A stretch of DNA of 8,967 nucleotides. Source: JBGTBQ01 sp041749275. Its GTDB lineage: Bacteria > Acidobacteriota > Blastocatellia > Pyrinomonadales > Pyrinomonadaceae. The stretch covers positions 1-8,967 of the forward strand of contig JBGTBQ010000092.1 in assembly GCA_041749275.1 (NCBI GenBank). The letters run 5' to 3'. The first letter of the stretch is position 1, and each line of letters begins with the position of its first letter. The position numbers were made by a program, and so were the translations under genes. Shown in pieces: positions 1-6,298 of the stretch. The notes beneath the pieces were generated by a model. It saw only the letters and a program-made list of their open reading frames with translations. It was not told the origin of the DNA and ran no database searches.

Positions 1-570
1 CTTCAATACAACCCGGACACACTGACGCGCACGCTGCAACCGCGGAGCACGACCGGCGAGGCGGGCGACCGGCTCGAAGCGCTGAGGCTGACGGGGCCGC
101 CCGTCGAGAGTATCAAGCTCGATGCGGAGTTGGATGCGACCGACCAGCTCGAATTTCCAGACCAGCACCCGCAGGCCGTCGAGTCCGGCATCCAGCCGCA
201 GCTCGCCGCGCTCGAAACGCTCATCTACCCGTCGAGCGACGTGCTGCAACGCAACGACCAGCTCGCGCGCGCCGGCACTCTGGAGATTGCGCCCGTCGAA
301 TCCGCGCTCACGCTCTTCGTGTGGAGCAAGAACCGCATTCTGCCCGTCCGCCTGACCGACTTCAGCATCGTCGAAGAGCAGTTCGATACGCTGCTGAATC
401 CGATTCGCGCGAAGGTCAGTGTGGGGATGCGAGTCTTGAGCACGAACGATCTCAACTTCGAGCATCGCGGCGCGAGCCTCTACATGGCTTACCAGCAGCA
501 GAAGGAGCGGCTCGCCGGACTCTCCGGACGGGGCACGCTCGCCGCGCTCGGCATCTCGCGGATTGGTTGA
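1..570 (+). CDS. CIS tube-terminal/adaptor protein (Afp7 N-domain-like), 5' partial
   Basis: The reading frame is open from base 1 to the TGA at 568-570, giving 189 residues; the start codon lies upstream of the window. The first visible residues, LQYNPDTLTRTLQPRS, match the 'FQYNPD..TRT' signature near the N-terminus of the contractile-injection-system tube family related to Afp7. The segments IQPQLAALETLIYPSS, ALTLFVWSKNRILPVRLTDFSI and NPIRAKVSVGMRVL fit the beta-rich core of that family. The C-terminal 40 residues (LYMAYQQQKERLAGLSGRG) look helical and charged. By family knowledge, such proteins join the inner tube to the central hub. Comparison with relatives suggests only about 20-40 residues are missing. 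The LysM domain that Afp7 carries at its C-terminus is absent here and is encoded by the next gene, 13 bp downstream. The family call is by eye from motifs; the general role is fairly secure and the exact position in the particle is inferred. Confidence 0.82.
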   Translation, partial: LQYNPDTLTRTLQPRSTTGEAGDRLEALRLTGPPVESIKLDAELDATDQLEFPDQHPQAVESGIQPQLAALETLIYPSSDVLQRNDQLARAGTLEIAPVESALTLFVWSKNRILPVRLTDFSIVEEQFDTLLNPIRAKVSVGMRVLSTNDLNFEHRGASLYMAYQQQKERLAGLSGRGTLAALGISRIG

Positions 571-575
571 GAGGG
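569..575 (+). promoter_or_regulatory. Ribosome binding site deciding the LysM gene start
   Basis: GAGAGGG lies 8 bases before the ATG at 584 and overlaps the stop codon of the upstream gene. It favours the ATG over the in-frame TTG at 563 and GTG at 575, which have no such site in front of them. Confidence 0.55.
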
Positions 576-583
576 TGACGCAA

Positions 584-895
584 ATGTTTGGACCCAACAG
601 CCGCTATTACCTGACGCCGACCGCGAAGCTCTCGCTCGCGGACGGCACGGAGGTCGTCTACCTGCGCCGCCGGTTCGTGCCTTCGCCGGAACGCTTCGCG
701 CTCATCGAGGAGCATATCGTTTCGGAGGGCGAGCGGCTCGACCTCATCGCGCACCTGTATCTCGGCGACCCCGAACAGTTCTGGCGCATCGCCGACGCGA
801 ACGGCGCGGTGCGCCCCGAAGAGTTGACGGAAGAAGTCGGGCGGCGGCTCCGCATCACGCTGCCCGAAGGCATCCCCGGAGCGAGCGATGCTTAA
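584..895 (+). CDS. LysM-domain baseplate protein
   Basis: This is a small protein of 103 residues from the ATG at 584 (MFGPNSRYYL). An in-frame TTG at 563 would add seven residues but would overlap the previous gene and lacks a binding site. Residues 1-40 form a short beta-rich leader with LSLADGTEVVYLRRRFVP. Residues 43-96 are a LysM-type fold: EEHIVSEGERLDLIAHLYLG, then DPEQFWRIADANG, then RRLRITLP. LysM domains in phage tails (gp53-, gpX- and Afp7-like proteins) hold the tube initiator and hub to the wedge rather than binding cell-wall glycan; that role is inferred here from context. There is no signal peptide, consistent with assembly in the cytoplasm. Its end overlaps the hub gene by 8 bases (888-895), suggesting translational coupling. 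The family call is firm. Confidence 0.85.
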   Translation: MFGPNSRYYLTPTAKLSLADGTEVVYLRRRFVPSPERFALIEEHIVSEGERLDLIAHLYLGDPEQFWRIADANGAVRPEELTEEVGRRLRITLPEGIPGASDA

Positions 896-2030
896 AGGCG
901 TCTATCTCACGTTGATGATGGGGCCGGCGGTGGCCGCGCCCGTCCCGAAGTTTGTCAGCGATGCGCTGACGGGCGTGCAGGTGACGACCGCCTCCGGCTC
1001 GCGCAGCGGCTTCCAACTCTCTTTCACGCTGGCGAAAAATTCGCCGCTCACAACCACGCTCATCCCCGCCGGATTCTTCGACCCTTTGATCCGCGTCATC
1101 ATCATCGTCACCGTCGGCGGCATCCCCAACGTCATCATGGACGGGCTGATTACGCAGCAGCAGGTCGGCGCGAGCAGCGAGCCGGGGCAAATGACGCTCA
1201 CCGTGACGGGCGAAGACGTGAGCCGCGCGATGGACCTCATTGACTTCACGGGTTTTCCATGGCCGGCGATGCCGGCGGAGGCGCGCGTCGCCCTCATGGT
1301 CGCCAAGTATGCAGTTTTCGGCATCATCCCCGCGGTCATTCCGAGCATTCTGATAAACGTCCCAAACCCTTTAGAGATCATCCCCAAACAGCAGGGCACG
1401 GACTTCGCCTACATCAACCAGCTCGCGGACGAAGTGGGCTACGTCTTCTACGTCGAACCGGGCCCCGCGCCGGGCGTCAACGTCGCTTACTGGGGGCCGG
1501 AGGTGAAGGTCGGAGCGCCGCAGCCCGCGCTCAACATCAACATGGACGCCGCGACCAACGTCGAAGCTTTGAGCTTCACGCTCGACGGAATGTCGAAGAC
1601 GCTCTACATCCTCTACATCCAGAACCTTCTGACGAAGGCGCCGATTCCGATTCCGATTCCAGACATCACGCCGCTCAACCCGCCGCTCGGCGCGCGGCCA
1701 CCCATTCCGCATCAGGTCAAGTTCATCACGAACGAGCCGGACGAGGACGGCACGTCGAAGTACACGCCCATCCAAGCGGCGCTGATCGGGCTGGCGAAGG
1801 CGGCGAAATCGGCGGACGCCGTGTCGGCTTCGGGGTCGCTCAACGTCCTGCGCTACGGGCGCGTGCTGAAGGCGCGCTCGCTGGTCGGCGTGCGCGGCGC
1901 AGGACTCGCCTACGACGGGCTGTACTACGTCAAGAGCGTCACGCACGACATCAAGCGCGGCGAGTACAAGCAGAGCTTCACGCTCACGCGCAACGCACTC
2001 ATCTCCACCACGCCGAGGGTTCCGGTTTAG
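888..2030 (+). CDS. Baseplate hub protein, phage late control D / gp27-like
   Basis: The protein has 380 residues from the ATG at 888, with GGAG at 878-881 upstream. Its shape is that of gpD/gp27 hub proteins. Residues 28-110 contain an N-terminal beta domain (GVQVTTASGSRSGFQLSFTL, and VIMDGLITQQQVG followed by MTLTVTGED). Residues 168-190 carry the hub hallmark QQGTDFAYINQLADEVGYVF. The C-terminus has GLYYVKSVTHDIKRGEY and KQSFTLTRN at about 345-369, the usual closing strand pair. In gp27 and VgrG relatives this domain trimerises into a pseudo-sixfold ring that adapts the hexameric tube to the trimeric spike. The spike part of Afp8/VgrG is missing here and is encoded separately 62 bp downstream, so hub and spike are split. 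The hydrophobic N-terminus (LTLMMGPAVAAPVP) resembles a signal peptide, but this stretch is usual in the family. A proline run PIPIPIP (about 253-259) sits in a loop. Confidence in the family is high. Confidence 0.88.
   Translation: MLKGVYLTLMMGPAVAAPVPKFVSDALTGVQVTTASGSRSGFQLSFTLAKNSPLTTTLIPAGFFDPLIRVIIIVTVGGIPNVIMDGLITQQQVGASSEPGQMTLTVTGEDVSRAMDLIDFTGFPWPAMPAEARVALMVAKYAVFGIIPAVIPSILINVPNPLEIIPKQQGTDFAYINQLADEVGYVFYVEPGPAPGVNVAYWGPEVKVGAPQPALNINMDAATNVEALSFTLDGMSKTLYILYIQNLLTKAPIPIPIPDITPLNPPLGARPPIPHQVKFITNEPDEDGTSKYTPIQAALIGLAKAAKSADAVSASGSLNVLRYGRVLKARSLVGVRGAGLAYDGLYYVKSVTHDIKRGEYKQSFTLTRNALISTTPRVPV
1641..1658 (+). repeat. Three tandem CCGATT hexamers inside the hub gene
   Basis: Three perfect copies of CCGATT encode the alternating Pro-Ile stretch in the hub protein. 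The repeat is in frame, so gain or loss of a unit would change the loop by two residues without a frameshift. It is short and may be chance. Confidence 0.6.
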
Positions 2031-2076
2031 CGAAAGAGAGTCGGACGAGAGCGACGAGGGCGGACAGCGCTTATTT

Positions 2077-2082
2077 GAGGAG
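2077..2082 (+). promoter_or_regulatory. Ribosome binding site deciding the spike gene start
   Basis: GAGGAG lies 10 bases before the ATG at 2093. The frame of the spike gene stays open far upstream, to 1259, over the hub gene. This site, together with the change from arginine-rich shadow sequence to family-like sequence, sets the true start at 2093. Confidence 0.6.
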
Positions 2083-2092
2083 CAAGCAGCAG

Positions 2093-2608
2093 ATGGCCGA
2101 AGGGAAAAAATTCTGGGGCAAGTATCGCGCGACGGTGCTCAATAACATTGATCCCTTGCAGATCGGGCGCATCCTCGTCACCGTGCCCGACGTGCAAGGT
2201 CTCATTCCTTCGAGTTGGGCGATGCCGTGCGTCCCCATCACGGGCAAGCAGATGGGGACTTACGTCGTGCCGCAGATCGGCGCGGGCGTGTGGGTCGAGT
2301 TCGAGCAGGGCAACCCGGATTATCCCGTCTGGGTCGGCGGCTACTGGGGTTCGGCGGCGGAGGTGCCCGCGCTGGCTCTCGCCGGCAACCCCGCCAGCCC
2401 CAGCATCGTGCTCCAGACGGCGCTGCAAAACGCACTCGTCATCAGCGACCTGCCCGGCCCCACCGGCGGCATCATGCTCAAGAGCACGACGGGCGCCACC
2501 ATCATCGTCAACGACACGGGCATCTATATCCAGAACGGCAAGGGCGCGAGCATCATTATGACCGGCCCCACCGTGACCATCAACAACGGCGCGATGGTTA
2601 TTGTTTGA
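2093..2608 (+). CDS. Spike protein, baseplate assembly protein V / gp5 OB-fold family
   Basis: The protein has 171 residues from the ATG at 2093. Residues 8-85 form the OB-fold seen in gpV, gp5 and VgrG: FWGKYRATVLNNIDPLQIGR, ILVTVPDV, SSWAMPCVPI, VPQIGAGVWVEFEQGNPDYP and VWVGGYWG. This fold joins the hub to the needle. Residues 100-118 are a linker. Residues 125-171 form short repeated beta strands (GIMLKSTTGATIIVNDTGIY, then IQNGKGASIIM, then TVTINNGAMVIV) that fit a small triple-stranded beta-helix. There is no lysozyme domain of the T4 gp5 kind and no long needle, so the spike should be a blunt trimer needing a tip protein, which the next gene supplies. The open frame extends upstream to 1259 across the hub gene, but that part is arginine-rich shadow sequence and was excluded. 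The family call is firm. Confidence 0.9.
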   Translation: MAEGKKFWGKYRATVLNNIDPLQIGRILVTVPDVQGLIPSSWAMPCVPITGKQMGTYVVPQIGAGVWVEFEQGNPDYPVWVGGYWGSAAEVPALALAGNPASPSIVLQTALQNALVISDLPGPTGGIMLKSTTGATIIVNDTGIYIQNGKGASIIMTGPTVTINNGAMVIV

Positions 2609-2639
2609 AGGCGAGGTCGAGTGTATGGGAAGTCAGACT

Positions 2640-2725
2640 CACCACGGAGACACAGAGACAGCACGGAGGCTTGAGTGGCGTTCAACCCTCTGTGCGTCCT
2701 CCGTGCCCTCTGTGTCTCCGTGGTG
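2640..2725. repeat. Long inverted repeat with 28-30 bp arms
   Basis: The left arm (2640-2669) begins CACCACGGAGACACAGAG and ends GCACGGAGG. The right arm (2698-2725) is its reverse complement except for a two-base length difference and one mismatch-like base in the middle. The perfect matching parts are 18 and 9 bp, and the loop is 28 bases. The sequence lies in the 173-bp spacer between spike and tip genes. There is no T-run after the stem, so it is not a standard intrinsic terminator. Elements of this 'CACGGAGACACAGAG' type recur between genes in several large environmental bacterial genomes (recalled, not searched). Likely roles are a dispersed palindromic element, or an mRNA hairpin that stabilises or attenuates the operon transcript. 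Confidence 0.85.
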
Positions 2726-2765
2726 AACCGCCCCATCGAACTCTCAATGACAGAGCAATAAGACA

Positions 2766-2774
2766 GGGAAGGGG
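2766..2774 (+). promoter_or_regulatory. Ribosome binding site of the PAAR gene
   Basis: GGGAAGGGG lies 7 bases before the ATG at 2782. The frame is open upstream through the inverted-repeat spacer, so this site and the family-typical N-terminus set the start. Confidence 0.5.
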
Positions 2775-2781
2775 AAAACAG

Positions 2782-3105
2782 ATGCCGGGATTTCTACTCC
2801 ACTTGGGCGCGACCGTTCTTTGCTCGCACGCGGGGCAGGCGACGCCGGTCGCGCCGAATCCGCGCGTGACCGTGATGGGCCAGCCCGTCGTGACCATCGC
2901 CTCGCCCTACGTCGTCGCGGGCTGCGCGCTGCCGCCGCCGCCCGCCGCGAACGGCCCCTGCGTAACGGCGCAGTTCGTCACCGCCGCGACGCGCGTCACC
3001 GTCGCGGGACAGCCCGTCCTGCTCCTCGACAGTCAGGCCATCTGCGCCCCGACCGGCACGCCGCTCATCGTCGCCGTGACGCAGACTCGCGTGACGGGGA
3101 CATGA
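2782..3105 (+). CDS. PAAR-like spike tip protein
   Basis: The protein has 107 residues. It begins MPGFLLHLGATVLCSHAGQA and continues with PNPRVTVMGQPVVT, then ASPYVVAGCALP, then NGPCVTAQFVTAATRV and GQPVLLLDSQAICAPTGTPL. This is the short PAAR-like family found beside gpV-like spikes in eCIS loci. In PAAR proteins, three repeats wrap into a cone that sharpens the spike tip and binds a metal ion through His and Cys residues. The candidates here are Cys14, His16, Cys48, Cys60 and Cys88. The two 'V.GQPV' turns (residues about 31-36 and 74-79) show the internal repeat. There is no C-terminal toxin extension, so this tip carries no fused effector. The gene is bracketed by two repeat-bearing spacers, unlike its tightly packed neighbours. 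The family call is confident; the metal ligands are inferred. Confidence 0.87.
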   Translation: MPGFLLHLGATVLCSHAGQATPVAPNPRVTVMGQPVVTIASPYVVAGCALPPPPAANGPCVTAQFVTAATRVTVAGQPVLLLDSQAICAPTGTPLIVAVTQTRVTGT

Positions 3106-3120
3106 GGATTGCGGGTTACT

Positions 3121-3190
3121 GAGACGGGGAGATGAGGAGATGGGATGACAAGGAGATGGGGTGACGAGGAGATGGGGTGACAAGGAGATG
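3121..3190 (+). repeat. Tandem 16-bp repeat, about 3.5 copies
   Basis: The units are GGAGATGGGATGACAA (3136-3151), GGAGATGGGGTGACGA (3152-3167), GGAGATGGGGTGACAA (3168-3183) and a partial GGAGATG (3184-3190). A degenerate flank (GACGGGGAGATGA) precedes them. Adjacent units differ at one to three bases. There are no spacers between units, so this is a simple tandem repeat and not a CRISPR. It lies just after the PAAR stop codon. Confidence 0.9.
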
Positions 3191-3227
3191 TTTGACGGCG
3201 CGGCTTCTGCCTCCCCGTCACCCCGTC
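3171..3227. repeat. Inverted-repeat stem joining tandem repeat to octamer array
   Basis: Bases 3171-3187 (GATGGGGTGACAAGGAG) are nearly the reverse complement of 3211-3227 (CTCCCCGTCACCCCGTC). The match is 14 of 17 bases, with one further position able to wobble-pair in RNA. The loop is 23 bases. No T-run follows the stem, so a classical terminator is not supported. Confidence 0.65.
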
Positions 3228-3247
3228 ACCCTATCACCCTATCGCCC
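3213..3247 (-). repeat. Octamer array facing the tandem repeat
   Basis: Four contiguous 8-mers, CCCCGTCA, CCCCGTCA, CCCTATCA and CCCTATCG, are followed by CCC. Read on the minus strand they give TGACGGGG- and TGATAGGG-type units, which share the octamer step and TGA-purine-GG pattern of the 16-bp units on the other side of the spacer. The two blocks therefore form a large imperfect palindrome. Confidence 0.8.
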
Positions 3248-3275
3248 GATCCGCTTTCGCCTCTGCGATTCTCCC

Positions 3276-3281
3276 TGAGGG
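3276..3281 (+). promoter_or_regulatory. Ribosome binding site deciding the gp25 start
   Basis: TGAGGG lies 6 bases before the ATG at 3288. It is only 3 bases from the in-frame GTG at 3285, so the ATG is preferred. Confidence 0.55.
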
Positions 3282-3287
3282 TTTGTG

Positions 3288-3653
3288 ATGAACGTTGACT
3301 TCCCTTTCCATTTCGACGCGCGCGGGCGCACCGCCGAGGCCGACGCGGACGGTCACCTCCGCGACCTCATCGAGGCCGTTCTCTTCACCGCGCCGGGCGA
3401 GCGCGTCAACCGTCCGACGTTTGGCAGCGGATTGATGCAACTCGTCTTCGCCCCCAACAGCGACGAGTTGGCCGCCGCCACGCAGTTTCTTGTACAAGGC
3501 GCGCTGCAACAGTGGCTCGGCGACCTCATCGTCGTGAATGACGTGAGGGCCGCGAGCGTTGATTCACGTTTGGAGGTGACGGTCGTCTACACCGTCCGGC
3601 GCACGGGCGAAGAGCGCCGGGCCGAGTTCACGCGCGGAGGCTTGGGGCAATGA
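3288..3653 (+). CDS. gp25-like baseplate wedge protein (GPW/gp25 family)
   Basis: The protein has 121 residues from the ATG at 3288; the GTG one codon upstream is too close to the binding site. Its landmarks are those of gp25, gpW and TssE. There is an N-terminal segment FPFHFDARGR, then a helix HLRDLIEAVLFTAPGERV, then the family core motif GERVNRPTFGSGL (residues 37-49, the counterpart of the 'EPR' region), and a second helix (ELAAATQFLVQGALQQWLGD). The C-terminal strands are RLEVTVVYTVRR. By family knowledge, gp25 begins sheath polymerisation by giving the first sheath ring its strand-swap partner, and it binds the J-like wedge proteins. The next gene, for a J-like protein, overlaps its stop by 4 bases (ATGA), so translation of the two is probably coupled. 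The family call is firm. Confidence 0.92.
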   Translation: MNVDFPFHFDARGRTAEADADGHLRDLIEAVLFTAPGERVNRPTFGSGLMQLVFAPNSDELAAATQFLVQGALQQWLGDLIVVNDVRAASVDSRLEVTVVYTVRRTGEERRAEFTRGGLGQ

Positions 3654-6298
3654 AATTCTTCTGCTGCGATGACGGGCGGCGCGGCGCCGCGCTGAAAAGC
3701 TCTCAGGTTCCGCTTAACGGCATCGAGTTTCTCGAAGTGCTCGATAACCGCGACGACCCGCCTTCCTTGCGCCAGCGCGTGCTCTTCGTCAACTTCCTCA
3801 AGAGCCTCGTGCCCACGGGCCAATCCGGCGCGCTCTCTCTCAACAACATCCTCATCGAAGGCGGCGAACGCATCCGCGAAATCCGCGTCACACGCGTGAC
3901 CGCTGGCGCAGCCGGGTCGCCGCCCTTCAATCACCCCGAAGTGCTGGTCGTCGAGGTGGAAGAGCCGGGCGACTTCTCGACCTACACGCTCCGCCTCGTC
4001 GAAGACGCCAAACGCGCGCGCGACGCAGGGACGGAGGCACAGGACTCGCCCTTCCGCCGTCCGCCCGGAGGGTTCGACCCGGTGCTCTCCGCCGTTGATT
4101 TCTCATTCAAGGTGCTCTGCGAAAGCGACTTCGACTGCCAACGCGAAGAGGCTTGCCCGCCCGCCGCCGCCGTGCAGCCGGAGATCAACTATCTGGCGAA
4201 AGACTACGCCAGCTTCCGCCAGTTGATGCTCGACCGCATGGCGACGACCGCGCCCGAATGGCGTGAGCGCAACCCGGCGGATTTAGGCATCGCATTGGTC
4301 GAACTGCTTGCCTATGTCGGCGATTATTTGAGCTACCAACAGGACGCCGTCTCGACCGAAAGCTATCTCTCGACGGCGCGGCAGCGCTCTTCAGTACGTC
4401 GTCACGCGCGGCTCGTGGACTACTTCATGCACGACGGCGCGAACGCGCGCACGTGGATGCACGTCCGCGTCCGCGAGGGCGTGAGCAACCTGTTGCTCGA
4501 AAGCTTCCGCGACGAGAAGGCCGACGAGATCAAAGCTTCCGGCGCGCAAAAAATCTTCACACGCTTTCTGTCGCGCACGACTGAGACGCCGAAAGTCCTC
4601 GCCATCAATTCGGCCTCCTACACTAAGGCGCTCGAAGCGCGCCCGCATATCTTCGAGCCGCTCCACGACCTGCCGCTCTTCGCCGCGCACAACGAGCTGC
4701 GCTTCTACACGTGGGGGGCGCGCGAGTGCTGTCTGCCGAAGGGCGCGACGCGCGCGACGCTGCGCGGCGAGTTCCCCAATCTGAAGCCCGGCTACGTGCT
4801 CGTCTTCAACGAAGTGCGGGGGCCGCAAACCGGGCAGCCGGCGGACGCCGACCCCGCACACCGCCACGCCGTCCGCCTCTCGAAGGTGACGCCGGCGGAA
4901 GACCCCGTCGGCGGCCAGTTCGACGACCCCGCGACGAACATGCCCGTCCCCGTCACCGAAATCGAGTGGCATGCCGAAGACGCTGTGCCCTTCGCGCTCT
5001 GCGTCTCGACGCTCGTCGGCGCCGATTTTTATCCGGACGTGAGCATCGCGCTCGGCAACATCGTGCTCGCCGACCACGGGCTGACTATCGAGGGCGAGCC
5101 ATTGCCGGACGTGCCGGGCGCGAGCACCGCGCTGACGAAGGTCGCGCCGCGCACGGGCGACCGCTGTGAGGACGCCGACGTAGAACTCACGCCGCCGCGC
5201 TACCGCCCGCGACTTCAGGGCGCGCCTCTGACGCAGGCCGCGCCGTTCGATTCCGCCGACGCAAAGCTCTCCGCGACCGCCATGCTACGCCCGGAAGCGA
5301 GAAGCCTGCTGCCCGTCGTCAGCCTCGGCGAGAAAGGTGTTGTGGAGCGCTGGCGTCCGCGTCGTGATCTTTTGTCGAGCGGCGCGGGTAAGCGTGAGTT
5401 CGTCGTCGAGATTGAAAATGACGGCGCGGCTACCTTACGCTTCGGCGACGACCGCTTCGGCTCGCGTCCCGCCGAGGGCGCGCGACTCACGGCGACCTAC
5501 CGCGTCGGCAATGGACGGGCCGGCAACGTCGGGGCGGACTCGCTCGTCCACGTCGCCAGCAACGACCCTGCCATCGTCACCGACCTCAACAACTCGCCCA
5601 TTCTCTCGGTGCGTAATCCGTTGGCGGCGCGCGGCGGCATGGAGCCGGAGACGCTGGAACGCGTGCGGCAGGACGCGCCCGAAGCCTTCCGCACGCAGGA
5701 GCGCGCCGTCACGACCGATGACTATGCGGAGATGGCGCGCGCGCGTTGCGGCGCGGAGGTGCAGCGCGCCGCCGCGACGATGCGCTGGACGGGAAGCTGG
5801 CACACCGCTTTCGTCACCGTTGACCGCTTCGGCGGGCGGCGAGTTGATGAGAAGTTCGAGCGGAGTTTGCGCGGCTGTCTCGAACGCTACCGGATGGCGG
5901 GCCACGATCTTGAGGTCGAAGCGCCGAGCTTCGTCTCGCTCAAAGTCGAGATGACGGTCTGCGTCAAGCGCGGCTACCTCACGAGCGACGTGAAACAGGC
6001 TCTGCTTGAAAGATTCAGCAACCGCGTTTCGCGGAGCGGCGAGCGCGGAGTGTTTCACCCGGACAACTTCAGCTTCGCGCAGACGGTCTTTCTGAGCGCG
6101 CTCTACGCCGCCGCGCAAGCGGTCGAGGGCGTGGACTCCGTGGACATCAACGTCTTCCAGCGGCAGGGCGCGCCCGCCAGTTCCGGCATTGAAGCGGGCC
6201 GGCTCGACTTCGGGCGATTGGAGATCGCGCGCCTCGACAACGACCCGGACTTTCCCGAACACGGGGTCTTCCGCCTCGACATGAAGGGGGGACGATGA
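3650..6298 (+). CDS. Baseplate J-like wedge protein 1 (putative baseplate assembly protein)
   Basis: The protein has 882 residues from an ATG that overlaps the gp25 stop; GGAGG at 3636-3640 is its binding site. Residues 1-35 (MKFFCCDDGRR, then LNGIEFLEVLD) are the typical N-terminus of this eCIS baseplate family. Residues 157-169 hold a C-x5-C-x5-C motif. Residues 178-258 (EINYLAKDYASFRQLMLDRM, then DLGIALVELLAYVGDYLSY, then TESYLSTARQRSSVRRHARL) are the helical core typical of the TIGR02243-type putative baseplate assembly proteins. The J-type barrel shows at 598-636 (RFGDDRFGSRPAEGARLTAT, then YRVGNGRAGNV), followed by RTQERAV and TTDDYAEMARARC. The C-terminus has HPDNFSFAQTVF and EGVDSVDINVF. 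In phages, J/gp6-like proteins form the wedge ring around the hub and transmit the contraction signal. The next gene overlaps by 4 bases and encodes a distant paralogue. The family call is firm; assignment as the gp6 or gp7 counterpart is open. Confidence 0.9.
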   Translation: MKFFCCDDGRRGAALKSSQVPLNGIEFLEVLDNRDDPPSLRQRVLFVNFLKSLVPTGQSGALSLNNILIEGGERIREIRVTRVTAGAAGSPPFNHPEVLVVEVEEPGDFSTYTLRLVEDAKRARDAGTEAQDSPFRRPPGGFDPVLSAVDFSFKVLCESDFDCQREEACPPAAAVQPEINYLAKDYASFRQLMLDRMATTAPEWRERNPADLGIALVELLAYVGDYLSYQQDAVSTESYLSTARQRSSVRRHARLVDYFMHDGANARTWMHVRVREGVSNLLLESFRDEKADEIKASGAQKIFTRFLSRTTETPKVLAINSASYTKALEARPHIFEPLHDLPLFAAHNELRFYTWGARECCLPKGATRATLRGEFPNLKPGYVLVFNEVRGPQTGQPADADPAHRHAVRLSKVTPAEDPVGGQFDDPATNMPVPVTEIEWHAEDAVPFALCVSTLVGADFYPDVSIALGNIVLADHGLTIEGEPLPDVPGASTALTKVAPRTGDRCEDADVELTPPRYRPRLQGAPLTQAAPFDSADAKLSATAMLRPEARSLLPVVSLGEKGVVERWRPRRDLLSSGAGKREFVVEIENDGAATLRFGDDRFGSRPAEGARLTATYRVGNGRAGNVGADSLVHVASNDPAIVTDLNNSPILSVRNPLAARGGMEPETLERVRQDAPEAFRTQERAVTTDDYAEMARARCGAEVQRAAATMRWTGSWHTAFVTVDRFGGRRVDEKFERSLRGCLERYRMAGHDLEVEAPSFVSLKVEMTVCVKRGYLTSDVKQALLERFSNRVSRSGERGVFHPDNFSFAQTVFLSALYAAAQAVEGVDSVDINVFQRQGAPASSGIEAGRLDFGRLEIARLDNDPDFPEHGVFRLDMKGGR

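Noticed and set aside
888..950. Signal peptide at the start of the hub protein
   Set aside because: The stretch LTLMMGPAVAAPVP looks like one, but it has no basic n-region beyond one Lys, it is common at the N-terminus of gpD-like hubs, and these proteins assemble in the cytoplasm.
1320..1385. Transmembrane helix in the hub protein
   Set aside because: The hydrophobic stretch (IIPAVIPSILINVP) is broken by several prolines and falls where hub families have a loop between domains.
1259..2092. Upstream extension of the spike reading frame over the hub gene
   Set aside because: The translation is Arg/His-rich and unlike any hub or spike, whereas the hub frame across the same bases is clearly real. 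The spike starts at 2093.
2640..2725. Intrinsic terminator between spike and tip genes
   Set aside because: The stem is strong, but no T-run follows it and the same-strand genes continue in functional order, so classical termination is not supported.
3136..3190. Possible CRISPR array
   Set aside because: The units are contiguous with no unique spacers, only 16 bp long, and no cas gene is nearby. It is a tandem repeat.
3192..3230. Promoter before gp25 with a TTGACG -35 box
   Set aside because: No -10-like sequence occurs at 16-18 bp spacing; the region there is GC-rich repeat sequence.
4711..4730. Possible frameshift at a G-run (GTGGGGGGCG) in wedge protein 1
   Set aside because: The frame reads through without a stop, and family-like sequence continues in the same frame on both sides.
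5435..6262. Minus-strand open frame of 275 codons
   Set aside because: It is antisense to wedge protein 1, with arginine- and alanine-rich low-complexity composition, no plausible family and no binding site.
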